A DNA stretch of 64,000 nt from Trinickia symbiotica (GCF_002934455.1 NZ_PTIR01000002.1:372001-436000), one strand, 5' to 3'. Positions 19,555 through 26,433 are shown, numbered from the stretch's first letter. Notes: generated by a model from the sequence alone, not told the origin. Numbers and translations: made by a program.

Positions 19555-20591
19555 TGCCTGTGCCTCCGGTACCAGTGCTCGATCGCTCGCGTCATCAACT
19601 GCTGCCGGCCGACACCTTGCGGTAACCAGCGCTCGCCCGCATACGCCGCGCGCGCAAGGAAATCGAACAGCGTCGCATGCCGCCGCAAGACGCGCTCCGT
19701 GCGGTGCGCTTTGATCGGATTGAAGATGCCCTCGCGCTTCAGGATTTGCACTGGGTTCTCCTTGATCCAGAGCCATGAGCCGAGCTCGAGTGTAAGCGGC
19801 AAGAAAACCGACGGGGCGCGAACACGGTCATAAGCGTAGTCCCAAAGGTCTCCATGAGCGAGGTATTGCAGACTCTGCGGCTCGAAAAGATAGCCGTGAT
19901 GTGGGTAAGCGCCTTCGAGCATCGCCTTCAGCGCGAACATCTCGGGCAGATGCGCGATGTGCCTCGTCGACTTCGCATAGGGAAACCAGATGCTGTCGCG
20001 AAAGCCGTAACCGGAATGGCAGTCGAGCGCGAAGCTGAGCGGCCGCGACATCAACTCCTCTTCGACGACGCGTATCATCAACGCCGCCTCCACTTCCATT
20101 GGTGCGCCGCGCCTGCCGCGATACCAGGGAAGCCAGGGGCCGATGCGTTGCCCGCCAGCGAGAAACGGAACGCGGCCTTCCGCGCTTTGCGGCGCGTTTC
20201 TCATCAAATCAACCCCGTTCGGATTCGAACGTGTCATAGCCCACATACCGCCCGGATTGACGATCGGCATAAAGACGAGCCGGACCGACTGAAGCTGTTG
20301 CAGCAGCAGCTGGTCCCATTCGAGACGACACAACAGCACACGCATATAGTCCAGCAGTAACTGCGTGCCGATTCGCTCGAGGCCATGAATGCCGGCGAAA
20401 AAACCGATCGCGGGCGCGCGCGGATCGGACGAGCCGAGCGTGGCCACGTAGACGGCGAACGAGCGCTCGCCGGCTTTCACTTCGCCGACGACATTGATGG
20501 TCATGCGCGGGCTTGCCGCTTCGAGAATCGCCTTGAGGTTTTCGTATTCGACGAAGGAGGCTTCGGGCAGAGGCGTGAGGATGGCGGTCAT
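19551..20591 (-). CDS. M14-family zinc carboxypeptidase-like protein
   Basis: A 346-residue cytoplasmic protein. The zinc ligands H..E appear in FFAGIHGLERIG and a third His probably in LDCHSGYG, with the usual asparagine-rich loop (MPIVNPGGMWAMTRSNPNGVDL) and a C-terminal LELGSW that may supply the catalytic Glu. This is the succinylglutamate-desuccinylase/carboxypeptidase fold. The start at 20591 (MTAILTPL) is preferred over an upstream ATG at 20645. No signal peptide. It forms a two-gene operon with the hydrolase that follows. Confidence 0.82.
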   Translation of the reverse strand: MTAILTPLPEASFVEYENLKAILEAASPRMTINVVGEVKAGERSFAVYVATLGSSDPRAPAIGFFAGIHGLERIGTQLLLDYMRVLLCRLEWDQLLLQQLQSVRLVFMPIVNPGGMWAMTRSNPNGVDLMRNAPQSAEGRVPFLAGGQRIGPWLPWYRGRRGAPMEVEAALMIRVVEEELMSRPLSFALDCHSGYGFRDSIWFPYAKSTRHIAHLPEMFALKAMLEGAYPHHGYLFEPQSLQYLAHGDLWDYAYDRVRAPSVFLPLTLELGSWLWIKENPVQILKREGIFNPIKAHRTERVLRRHATLFDFLARAAYAGERWLPQGVGRQQLMTRAIEHWYRRHRQ

Positions 20592-20657
20592 CTTCGAAGA
20601 CCCGCGAGAAAGAGCGAAATGCGGCTGGCGCCACGGATGATGCAATCAATATAGGTG

Positions 20658-20933
20658 CTATTGATAGTTGGAAGACGCCGATTTTTCGATTTTTGCGCGG
20701 CTTAGGTGCGGCATGAGAGCCAGGCCGGCGTCGCGCCGCTTCGATTTCGTATGAGTTTCCGCAGCGGCGCGCGGGAAATGGGGTTGCCGTGGTCGATAAG
20801 GTGGCGGCCGCTTGCCGCCGCGCGCCGGCATGTCCACCGAGGCGTCAATCGTGAACTTGCCGGCCTTCCGGTTCATGACCTTCGATAAGCGAGGCCGAGA
20901 GACGTGCAGTATCCTGGCTGCTTCGACTCGCTC
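20658..20933 (-). pseudogene. C-terminal fragment of a HigA/XRE-type antitoxin gene
   Basis: The frame reads VEAARILHVSRPRLSKVMNR then KFTIDASVDMPARGGKR. This is the second half of an HTH_37-class XRE antitoxin (normally ..QAEAARLLGVTQPRVSDLxxGKxxKFSLDxLVDMLxxAG). There is no plausible start, and the homology begins exactly at the stop codon of the neighbouring DUF799 gene. The missing first half is found at 23241-23390 on the same strand, 2.3 kb away. The tail beyond GGKR is not antitoxin-like, so the 3' end is also altered. Confidence 0.7.
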
Positions 20934-21597
20934 AATCGGTCCCGTACTTGGGCGAGCGAGGGCCATACAACAGCCCGTTGGGCGGCCCTGCATGCAGCAG
21001 GCGGTAACTCGTGACCCCGGCGATATCGTGGCTCTTGTCTGTCAGCGAGTTCGCGATCTGCTTGATCGCCGCCGTCACCAACATAGCGATCAGGCCACCG
21101 CCACTGTTGCTGTTGCCCTCGTTGCTGCTCGCGCTCGCGCGCCCCTCCCAGAGCACATCGCCTGTCTTCAAGTCGATCAGTTTGGCCGAGGCAGTGACGA
21201 CCGTCGCGCTGTCGATCAAGTGGTACACCGTGCCGTACTGAGTCACCTTCGAATATAGCGCCGCATCGGCGCCAAAAATCTCACGCAGTTTGGCGGGTGA
21301 CGTGGCCTGAATCTCGGCAGCCATCGTCAGTCCGTTCTGCTTGAATGTCTCATCCATCACCGCGACCGGGACCACGTAGTAACCGGATTCTGCAAGCGGC
21401 AGCGTCATCTGTGAGAGCATGCTGTTCGTAGCCGTTACATCGGCCGTTTCGTTTTCGGGCGGCAGGACTAGAATCGAACGCGGGCGGCTGCTTTTGAATG
21501 CCGTGTAGTCGACATGCTTCACCGGCTGGGCGCACGCAGCGAGCAAGCCCAGAGTCGACAAAGCAAGCCAAAGCTTGAAAGAAAGGAACTTGAACAT
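20932..21597 (-). CDS. GNA1162/DUF799 lipoprotein
   Basis: Third gene of a lipoprotein operon. 221 residues with lipobox LLAAC (Cys22), then the DUF799 fold: SRPRSILVLPPENETADV, YYVVPVAVMDETFKQNGL and the terminal PRSPKYGTD, close to the usual HPLYGKD ending of the family. GNA1162 proteins are outer-membrane-associated lipoproteins with a TolB-N/CsgG-like fold that occur with CsgG and DUF4810 partners. Its stop codon overlaps the start of the antitoxin remnant, which marks the edge of the inserted operon. Confidence 0.88.
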   Translation of the reverse strand: MFKFLSFKLWLALSTLGLLAACAQPVKHVDYTAFKSSRPRSILVLPPENETADVTATNSMLSQMTLPLAESGYYVVPVAVMDETFKQNGLTMAAEIQATSPAKLREIFGADAALYSKVTQYGTVYHLIDSATVVTASAKLIDLKTGDVLWEGRASASSNEGNSNSGGGLIAMLVTAAIKQIANSLTDKSHDIAGVTSYRLLHAGPPNGLLYGPRSPKYGTD

Positions 21598-21608
21598 GTT
21601 GGGCTCGC

Positions 21609-21968
21609 TCAGGGTTGTTTCGACTTCTTCGTCAGGAAGTCCATATACGTCGACGATTCCGGGAAAAGCTGCTTCTCGGCCGTGAACTCCTGCATGGCTT
21701 GCGTGTCGTTACCGACGCTCGCGTACAACATACCCAGTTGGGCATGAAAGCCGGGGGGCGGCATGTTGCCCTTTGCCCGGATTTCCTGAAGAGCCTTTTC
21801 GAGCGAGTCGATCTGCTCTTGCGGAGATTTTTCCCCCTTGAGGTAGTCGTAGACGGCCGGCTGATAGCCGGTCCACTGATAAAGCGGCGGGTTGTTCGCC
21901 GCGCATCCCGCGAGCAGCATGGCCGCGGCAGGCAGGCAAAGGCCCCGCATGGCACCGATGTGTCTCAT
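21609..21968 (-). CDS. DUF4810 lipoprotein
   Basis: A 119-residue protein with a lipobox ending MLLAGC (Cys22) followed by PLYQWTGYQPAVYDYLKG, the DUF4810 signature, and a short helical repeat region (EKALQEIRAKGN, LGMLYASVGNDTQAMQEF) resembling a TPR. It is the middle gene of the CsgG-DUF4810-DUF799 triad, 11 bases before the DUF799 gene. It probably sits in the outer membrane facing the periplasm. An internal ATG 18 bases downstream would also keep the lipobox. Confidence 0.88.
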   Translation of the reverse strand: MRHIGAMRGLCLPAAAMLLAGCAANNPPLYQWTGYQPAVYDYLKGEKSPQEQIDSLEKALQEIRAKGNMPPPGFHAQLGMLYASVGNDTQAMQEFTAEKQLFPESSTYMDFLTKKSKQP

Positions 21969-22031
21969 CTTGACCCCGTAGTCGTGGTTGATTGCTGTTT
22001 GATCGTGAGTGAAACGGTGGGCTAGCTGTTT

Positions 22032-22706
22032 TTACTTCGCAGCCTTGAGTGCGCCGGCATCAACTTGGTCGACCAGGTGATTGACCGCCTCCTGGATCGC
22101 GAGGTCCAACACCTTGCCGTTAAGCGTCGAATCGTAGCTGGCCGTTCCGCCGAAGCCGATGATTTCGCGGTTCGACAGGCTGAACTCGCCCGCACCCTGA
22201 CTCGAGGCCACGACTTCCGATGTCGTGGTGTCGACCACGTTGATGCTCACTTTCGCGTATGCGACCTGGTTCTTGCCGCGGCCCAGGATGCCGAACAACT
22301 CGTGATCGCCCACTTCCTTGCGGCCGAACTCGGTCACATCGCCCGTGATCACGAAGTTGGCGCCCTTGATCGCCTGCCCCTTCTTCATGAAGCCGGCCTC
22401 CTGGCGGATTTCATCAAGGTTGTCGCGATCGAGCACGTTGAAGCGCCCACTCTGCTGCAAAGCCGTGATCAGAATCGTCTTGGCCTGACCGCCCAAGCGA
22501 TCGATGCCATCCGAGAAGATGCCTCGCATGTAACTGGAGCGGTTGTCGAACTTTCCAACCGAAATGCCGATCGGCTTGCCGGCGAACGGCTTTTGCGCAC
22601 TGGCAACCGGCGGCACCGCCAATGAGCGCGATGACTCCGTTGCACATCCGCCCAACGCGACGACAGCGGCGGCGAGCACGGCCCCATAGGCTTTCGTGAA
22701 ATTCAT
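22032..22706 (-). CDS. CsgG/HfaB-family outer-membrane lipoprotein
   Basis: A 224-residue lipoprotein (ALGGC, Cys21) with the CsgG domain: ISVGKFDNRSSYMRG, LITALQQSGRFNVLDRDNLDEI and ANFVITGDVTEFG. CsgG forms the curli secretion pore and HfaB anchors the Caulobacter holdfast, but standalone members with DUF4810 and DUF799 lack known substrates. The start at 22706 has a GAGGAAAA ribosome site directly before it. It heads the triad and lies 78 bases downstream of a 55-codon frame that follows a sigma-28-like promoter, so it may be expressed with motility genes. No curli-type subunit gene is visible. Confidence 0.85.
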   Translation of the reverse strand: MNFTKAYGAVLAAAVVALGGCATESSRSLAVPPVASAQKPFAGKPIGISVGKFDNRSSYMRGIFSDGIDRLGGQAKTILITALQQSGRFNVLDRDNLDEIRQEAGFMKKGQAIKGANFVITGDVTEFGRKEVGDHELFGILGRGKNQVAYAKVSINVVDTTTSEVVASSQGAGEFSLSNREIIGFGGTASYDSTLNGKVLDLAIQEAVNHLVDQVDAGALKAAK

Positions 22707-22784
22707 TTTTTCCTCTTCTAAATAAAATAACGTCAATCAATGCAAATGGCTGGTGTTTTATTGCTGCTCGCGTCCTTATTGTGG

Positions 22785-22952
22785 CTAGCAGGCTGGCGCG
22801 ACCCCGTGCCCAGCCGGCACCGCACTAGGTGCGCTCGAATTCGATGCGATGAGCAACGCTTTGTATGCTTCTCTCGCGTTGCCATCAAGAAGGATGGTTT
22901 CGCCGAAATCTCTCGTCATCGGCAGTTCAACAATCGCACTGGCTTGCTGCAT
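22785..22952 (-). CDS. Small open frame A (55 codons) between the sigma-28-like promoter and csgG-like gene
   Basis: Reads MQQASAIVELPMTRDFGETI and continues to a Cys just before TAG. It begins at the same position relative to the promoter element as small frame B (26120-26266), and the first ~15 residues can be aligned (MxQA..IV...xTR). It has no recognised domain, no strong ribosome site and no signal peptide. It could be a real leader peptide or small protein, or a decayed copy of one. Conservation of the start context between the two copies is the main support. Confidence 0.35.
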   Translation of the reverse strand: MQQASAIVELPMTRDFGETILLDGNAREAYKALLIASNSSAPSAVPAGHGVAPAC

Positions 22953-23125
22953 GTTCACTTCAACCCCGGAGCTCCAAATTTCTAATCGTTATAGACACGT
23001 CGCCTCGAAAATCGACTGGCTTCGCTTGCGCCTCTCTCCGCCGCTGGCGATGCCGGTCGTTTCGACCATATACCCGCCGAATATCGGAATGTTTCAGCAA
23101 ATCTTTAGAAATTTTTTGTAACAGG
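22951..23125 (-). repeat. Copy A of a ~175-bp promoter-leader element
   Basis: Diverged direct copy of 26264-26433. Bases 23101-23125 are identical over 25 bp to 26409-26433, the next ~55 bp are highly similar, the middle is diverged, and the last ~35 bp up to the small-frame ATG are again similar. The pattern of conserved ends and a variable middle points to functional sites rather than recent duplication. Confidence 0.7.
23081..23125 (-). promoter_or_regulatory. Sigma-28 (FliA)-like promoter A
   Basis: On the minus strand TAAAGATT (23107-23100), 11 bases, then TCCGATAT (23088-23081). The FliA consensus is TAAAGTTT-N11-GCCGATAA, so spacing is exact and 12 of 16 bases match. An AT-rich UP-like tract (to 23125) lies upstream. 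The inferred start point is about 120 bases before small frame A and about 370 bases before the CsgG-like gene. Confidence 0.65.
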
Positions 23126-23240
23126 CTGCACGCGCCGTTTCGCCACTTGCCCGGGGATTCGCGATGGTCGCCGGCGGAATGGGCAAATAGGCCTGCGGGC
23201 CGCGCGAACCTTCTTCGTCAGAGCTTAGCGCCGCATGGCC

Positions 23241-23390
23241 CGCGAGTTGCTCCTCTGCAAGCACTTGACTAATGACAGCCGCCATCTGCTCTTGATACAG
23301 CAGCGCCTCCGCGGGAGCGAAGCCCAGTTCGGCAAACCAGTTCGCGCCGGGCCTCGTCACACGGCGGACGCGCGTATCTAGTTTGTTCAC
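23241..23390 (-). pseudogene. N-terminal fragment of the split HigA/XRE-type antitoxin
   Basis: Starts at GTG 23390 with a purine-rich ribosome site. It reads VRRVTRPGANWFAELGFAPA then EALLYQEQMAAVISQVLAEEQL, the first half of an HTH_37-class antitoxin (GxNxFxDLGFxxAEExxxKAxLxxxI). Homology stops near 23241. Joined to 20658-20933 on the same strand the two pieces would make one continuous antitoxin, interrupted by 2.3 kb holding the CsgG operon. The frame itself continues to 23094 into unrelated residues. Confidence 0.65.
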
Positions 23391-23528
23391 CTTTGCTTTT
23401 TCCTTTCTCTTTTGCTTTTTCCTTTCTCGCACGACGGCACAATAGCGGCTCGCAGCAATGTCCTTGTCCGGCTTGGACGTAGCCTGTGTCTGCGCCCCCT
23501 CCGTGTTGGCAGCGCGATTAGCGGGCAC
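23391..23528 (-). pseudogene. C-terminal remnant of the cognate Gp49/HigB-like toxin
   Basis: Directly upstream of the antitoxin fragment the frame reads TQATSKPDKDIAASRYCAVV then RERKKQKRK. This resembles the C-terminal tail of Gp49-like HigB toxins (..KKTQxTPxxDIxxAxxRYxxxxxR). The rest of the toxin and the stop codon before the antitoxin are missing, so both pieces now form one frame. Short match, hence modest confidence. Confidence 0.5.
23392..23428. repeat. Tandem 18-bp purine/pyrimidine-tract repeat
   Basis: Two copies of TTTGCTTTTTCCTTTCTC (plus strand), at 23392-23409 and 23411-23428, separated by one base. On the minus strand this is GA-rich and supplies the ribosome site just before the GTG at 23390. 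Likely slippage-generated. Confidence 0.6.
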
Positions 23529-23608
23529 TGCCTCGCGCAGGTCCTCCTAGCCCGACGCCAGTGCCCTCTAGCCGATCTTCACATACGGCGTTTCACGCTC
23601 TCGCCCAG

Positions 23609-23899
23609 TTACGCGTGGGCAACCCTCGTCGTCAGCTCAAGGCCCAACGCTTTGAGTACCGCCAGCATCGTCTTCAATGTCGGGTTGCCTTGATCGCTGA
23701 AGGAACGATACAGCTGCTCGCGCGAGAGTCCCGTTTGCCCCGCAATCTGTGCGATTCCCTTGGCACGGGCTACCACACCCAGTGCATGAGCGATGTAGGC
23801 TGCATCGTTCGTCTGGAACGCCTCAGCCATGAACACCGCCATCGCTTCCTCACTGCCTAAGTCCTCAGCAGGGTCATAGGTCGTTAGCTTTTCGGTCAT
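23609..23899 (-). CDS. HigA-like antitoxin (addiction-module antidote, XRE family)
   Basis: A 96-residue protein beginning MTEKLTTYDPAEDLGSEEAM, the usual opening of the COG3636 antidote family. It carries a helix-turn-helix IAQIAGQTGLSREQLYRSFS and the family-typical PTLKTMLAVLKALGLEL. The ATG follows the toxin stop by one base, with GGAGAG as ribosome site, so the pair is translated together in toxin-first order. It should bind the toxin and repress the shared promoter. Intact, unlike the second HigBA locus next to it. Confidence 0.88.
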   Translation of the reverse strand: MTEKLTTYDPAEDLGSEEAMAVFMAEAFQTNDAAYIAHALGVVARAKGIAQIAGQTGLSREQLYRSFSDQGNPTLKTMLAVLKALGLELTTRVAHA

Positions 23900-23900
23900 C

Positions 23901-24212
23901 TCACTCTCCCAACTCATTTGCCAGGCGCTTTGCCGCCTCAATGTCTCTCGCTTGCCCGCTCTTCGTTCCACCGCACAGCAACAAGACGATCGTATCGCCC
24001 CGCCTCTGGAAGTAGATGCGATACCCCGGCCCATAGTGGATACGCAACTCGCTGATCCCTTGCCCGACCGGCTCGGCATCACCCACATGCCCAAAGGCCA
24101 GGCGATCAAGCCTCGATGCGATCAGCGCTCGGGCTCGCTCGTCCTTCAGTCCCGCTCGCCATTTTTGGAACGTCTCAGTTTGCTTCAGCTCCATCGCCAT
24201 TGTGAAATACAT
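23901..24212 (-). CDS. RelE/HigB-like toxin (COG3657 addiction-module killer family)
   Basis: Up to 103 residues; internal ATGs at 24200 and 24194 are equally plausible, the latter giving the typical family start MELKQTETFQKW. Family motifs are present: RIDRL-like SRLDRLAFGHVGDAEPVG, then GISELRIHYGPGYRIYFQRR and the end LLCGGTKSGQARDIEAAKRL. These proteins are ribosome-dependent mRNA interferases held in check by the antidote encoded one base downstream. No disruption is visible, so this module is probably functional. Confidence 0.88.
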   Translation of the reverse strand: MYFTMAMELKQTETFQKWRAGLKDERARALIASRLDRLAFGHVGDAEPVGQGISELRIHYGPGYRIYFQRRGDTIVLLLCGGTKSGQARDIEAAKRLANELGE

Positions 24213-24239
24213 TGTAATTTATAAACTACTCTCTGGGAA

Positions 24240-24483
24240 GGTTCGTATCGCTCGCGCGGCGAGCATGCTTCCTTCACGGCACTGAACACGTGCCGAGGCA
24301 GACGCTTTTCCACCCGCAGCATGTCGATATCGGCGTCGGGGTTTGACAGAATCCGGTGACTGCGCACCAACCAACCGAAGCACACCTTCACCGGGACCAG
24401 CCGCGTATGTTGGCTGCCCCCCTCAGCGCCTCGCCGTTTTTCTTGCGATATCGGAACAAGTAACCCTGATAGCGGCCCAGGCC
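24240..24483 (-). pseudogene. Fragment of a tyrosine recombinase/integrase, frameshifted
   Basis: Minus-strand frame 1 gives LGRYQGYLFRYRKKNGEAL; after a run of six G residues near 24418 a second frame continues GSQHTRLVPVKVCFGWLVRS and HRILSNPDADIDMLRVEKRL. Together these match the N-terminal core-binding part of XerC/D-like recombinases (..RYQxYLFxYRKKNGxPL...QHxRLxPVKxxFxWL...NPAxDIxLxRxEKRLP). The catalytic domain is gone. It is the only sign of a mobile-element enzyme in the island. Confidence 0.6.
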
Positions 24484-24817
24484 CGGGCCCGACGAGCACC
24501 TGCGACACAGTTCGAGGGCGTCTCAGGCTCGATCCGAAGGAACGCGAAGGCATCGAAACGTCATCGCCAGCGTCTTTCTTAAGCACGACGCCAAGCGTTG
24601 CACGCAGGCCGTCTCCGCTAATCGCGCCGACGACAGAAAGCAAGGGACACGGCGGCTAAGAAGGAGAGATTTATCGATACAAAAGTGCGGGCCGCATCCG
24701 CTGCCACCAATGAGGCCCGCTCCCCGCGATCCACTCCGAACGGGGGAGGTGACCATCGCTCACGCCGGTCTTAAACCATCAACCCAACTCGCCGAACGCA
24801 CGAGCAGCTACCTAAGG
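24484..24817. other. Gap without recognisable gene
   Basis: About 330 bases between the recombinase fragment and the haemagglutinin-like fragment. No frame with a credible start or protein motif was found; probably decayed sequence of either neighbour. Confidence 0.5.
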
Positions 24818-25012
24818 CTAATCAGCACTGCCTATGATCCGCAATCCGCTCCCCAATAAAAGTTCAAGAGCCTGATCCGGCGTAATCGATTGCCCGGTCT
24901 TGTCAGCGTAGAACTTGGCGAACGCGGCCGCGTTGTCCTTCGCCCACTGCCGTTCATCCGGATGGAGTTGCCGATTGTAAAGATCCTTTCTATGCCGACG
25001 GAGTCGGCGGCC
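24818..25012 (-). pseudogene. C-terminal fragment of a filamentous-haemagglutinin/CdiA-like protein
   Basis: A startless 64-codon stretch, preceded in frame by TAG, reading YNRQLHPDERQWAKDNAAAF and AKFYADKTGQSITPDQALEL. The YNRQLHxxE..A...A...G.(S/T).(E/D).A motif is common near the end of large TpsA/CdiA-type exoproteins, before the toxin domain. The rest of the huge gene is missing. An FhaC-like partner fragment lies upstream on the same strand. Confidence 0.5.
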
Positions 25013-25058
25013 CTACCTATCGACTACCTGCATGTCTTGATTGTGGTAGCGTTGTACC

Positions 25059-25304
25059 TCATGGATATGAGCACAGTTGGCTATTCTTGTATTCCCCAAC
25101 ATTTTCCTGAATCTCCGCAAGCACACCCTGTTTACAGAAAGAAGCCGGATTGAGCGAGAACTGCTGCCAGCCCAGATCAACCAGGGTTTTGATGTCCCGA
25201 TTCCGAAGCTGCTGCGACCATGAGTCCGCACGAATTAGAGCCGACAACAATGCTCCGCCGAACTTCGCGGTTGCAAGGTTTCCCGAATCTCCAATATCGT
25301 TTGC
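25059..25304 (-). pseudogene. Unrecognised coding-like fragment
   Basis: Open frame of 81 codons without a start codon (preceded by TGA), reading GDSGNLATAKFGGALLSALI and DIKTLVDLGWQQFSLNPASF. Its amino-acid composition is protein-like and unlike the shadow frames around it, but no family was recognised. It lies between the two secretion remnants and may be a piece of the lost exoprotein or of an immunity gene. Confidence 0.3.
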
Positions 25305-25326
25305 GAATACTCAGGAGTCATCTGAG

Positions 25327-25755
25327 TTACCTCTTAATCATAGCGGAAGTAGCACTGTCGTCCGGCGAGAGCGCGCGGACGCCGGTGGCGCGAACCGGCT
25401 CGCTGAGCCCTTCCGGAATCCGCAGCGTCAGTTCCTCGACCTTGAAGCACGGCGACTCTTCGGGCACGCGTCCGTCGTCGACTGGCTCGGCGCGGTGCTG
25501 CGGCTCGAGCTCCACCCTGGGCGCGTTCAATGCGCGCTCGCGCTCGATCGCCTGCTGCTGCGCACGCCGCCGCTGCTCTTGTTCGTCGAGCGTGCTCGTT
25601 TCTTGCGCGTGCGACGTGCATGACCAGCTCATTGCGGCAAGCGCGCCGCAGAGCGGCAGGACCGCGCGCAAGCGGGCGCTCCAGGGGACACGCTTCGTTG
25701 TCGTCGGCCAACCCGAGAGCCTGTCGATTGCAGACTTGCTACCTCGTTTTTTCAT
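25327..25755 (-). pseudogene. Truncated FhaC/ShlB-type two-partner secretion transporter (N-terminus only)
   Basis: 142 codons: a signal-like N-terminus ending TSHAQ, a Gln/Arg-rich helix (EQEQRRRAQQQAIERERALN), a proline-poor linker and ESPCFKVEELTLRIPEGL, which corresponds to the ESPCFxIxxIxLxG start of the POTRA domain in TpsB proteins. Full-length relatives have about 550-600 residues, so POTRA and the 16-strand barrel are missing. With the haemagglutinin-like tail downstream this marks a deleted two-partner or CDI-type locus. Confidence 0.6.
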
Positions 25756-25961
25756 TCTCTCTATGGCTTCTTCTTATCAGTCGCTCGCCGGCACGATCGA
25801 ATGCCAATGCGAGCGACGTGCTTCAAGCAAAAGCAAAGCAAAAGCGGGCAACACGGCTGTCAGACTTCACGATGACCAGATGCCGTCGCTCTCAGATAGA
25901 TCGACAAAGGAAATCCCGCGACGGGTACCGCAGTCGCTTTAAAGCCAAACGATTGCCCGCT

Positions 25962-25981
25962 CACGCTTCGATAGAAGCGTG
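25962..25981. other. Perfect hairpin in the 25756-26119 gap
   Basis: CACGCTTC-GATA-GAAGCGTG, 8-bp stem with a tetraloop, no T-tract. It is the only structured signal seen in the ~365-base gap between small frame B and the truncated transporter gene; no gene was recognised in that gap. It may be a terminator remnant or mRNA structure. Confidence 0.4.
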
Positions 25982-26119
25982 AAACAACGCGTTGGGACCG
26001 ATCTATGCGGCCCGCTTGGAGCGGGTATCCAACGAAGGCAAATGCGAAGCTTCGGTATCGCCGTCGTCAAACGAAACGGCGTTCGAGAAAACCTTGTCGA
26101 GAAAGCAGTGCGAAAGCAG

Positions 26120-26266
26120 CTAGCTCAATCGGCGCGCGCCTGAAGCGCCCGAAACTCGATAGAAGGGCAACGTCGTGATTGCTTCTGTGACGTTGTTGCA
26201 CATATAGTCAGCATGGTCGACGCCTCTCGTCGTCGACTGCCCAATGACCCCGAATGCTTGTGACAT
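26120..26266 (-). CDS. Small open frame B (48 codons) after the second sigma-28-like promoter
   Basis: Reads MSQAFGVIGQSTTRGVDHAD and ends GARRLS-TAG. The ATG lies in the same GAACATG context and at nearly the same distance from the promoter as small frame A. The first 15 codons align with frame A, then the two diverge. No recognised domain and no strong ribosome site; it may be a small protein, a leader peptide or a relic. Confidence 0.35.
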   Translation of the reverse strand: MSQAFGVIGQSTTRGVDHADYMCNNVTEAITTLPFYRVSGASGARRLS

Positions 26267-26433
26267 GTTCAGCCCCGGAACTCGAAATTTTTAATCTTGA
26301 TGAATGGCATCGCCGCAAAAAACGGCGGCGTTTCCCGTCTCTATGTACGGATAGCGGTGCCGATAGTTTCCGACCACACACCTGCCGAATATCGGCATGT
26401 CGAAGCCGATCTTTAGAAATTTTTTGTAACAGG
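26264..26433 (-). repeat. Copy B of the ~175-bp promoter-leader element
   Basis: Same orientation as copy A (22951-23125). The leader holds an additional GC stem with a T-rich loop (CGCCGCCGTTTTTTGCGGCG on the minus strand) not present in copy A. Confidence 0.7.
26389..26433 (-). promoter_or_regulatory. Sigma-28 (FliA)-like promoter B
   Basis: Minus-strand TAAAGATC (26415-26408), 11 bases, then GCCGATAT (26396-26389). This matches 13 of 16 bases of the FliA consensus TAAAGTTT-N11-GCCGATAA with exact spacing, and is preceded by the same AT-rich tract as promoter A. It is the better of the two matches. The expected start is about 115 bases before small frame B. Confidence 0.7.

Larger units (their letters stand above)
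20658..26433. mobile_element. Mosaic, decayed accessory island
   Basis: A continuous stretch of broken or accessory genes between housekeeping genes: split HigA antitoxin, CsgG-type lipoprotein operon, intact HigBA pair, tyrosine-recombinase fragment, two-partner-secretion remnants and two copies of a sigma-28-like promoter module. Intergenic DNA is more AT-rich than the flanks (A/T runs near 23100, 23400 and 26300-26430). No intact integrase, attachment site or flanking tRNA is visible, so the boundaries are approximate. Confidence 0.5.

Noticed and set aside
24185-24643. A 152-codon minus-strand frame taken as one hypothetical gene
   Set aside because: Only the segment near 24240-24420 has family resemblance (recombinase) and it continues in another frame upstream; the rest is not coding-like.
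22951-26433. Direct repeats interpreted as insertion-sequence ends or attachment sites
   Set aside because: The conserved blocks coincide with promoter elements and a start-codon context, the ends are not sharp, and no transposase lies between them; a duplicated promoter module explains them better.
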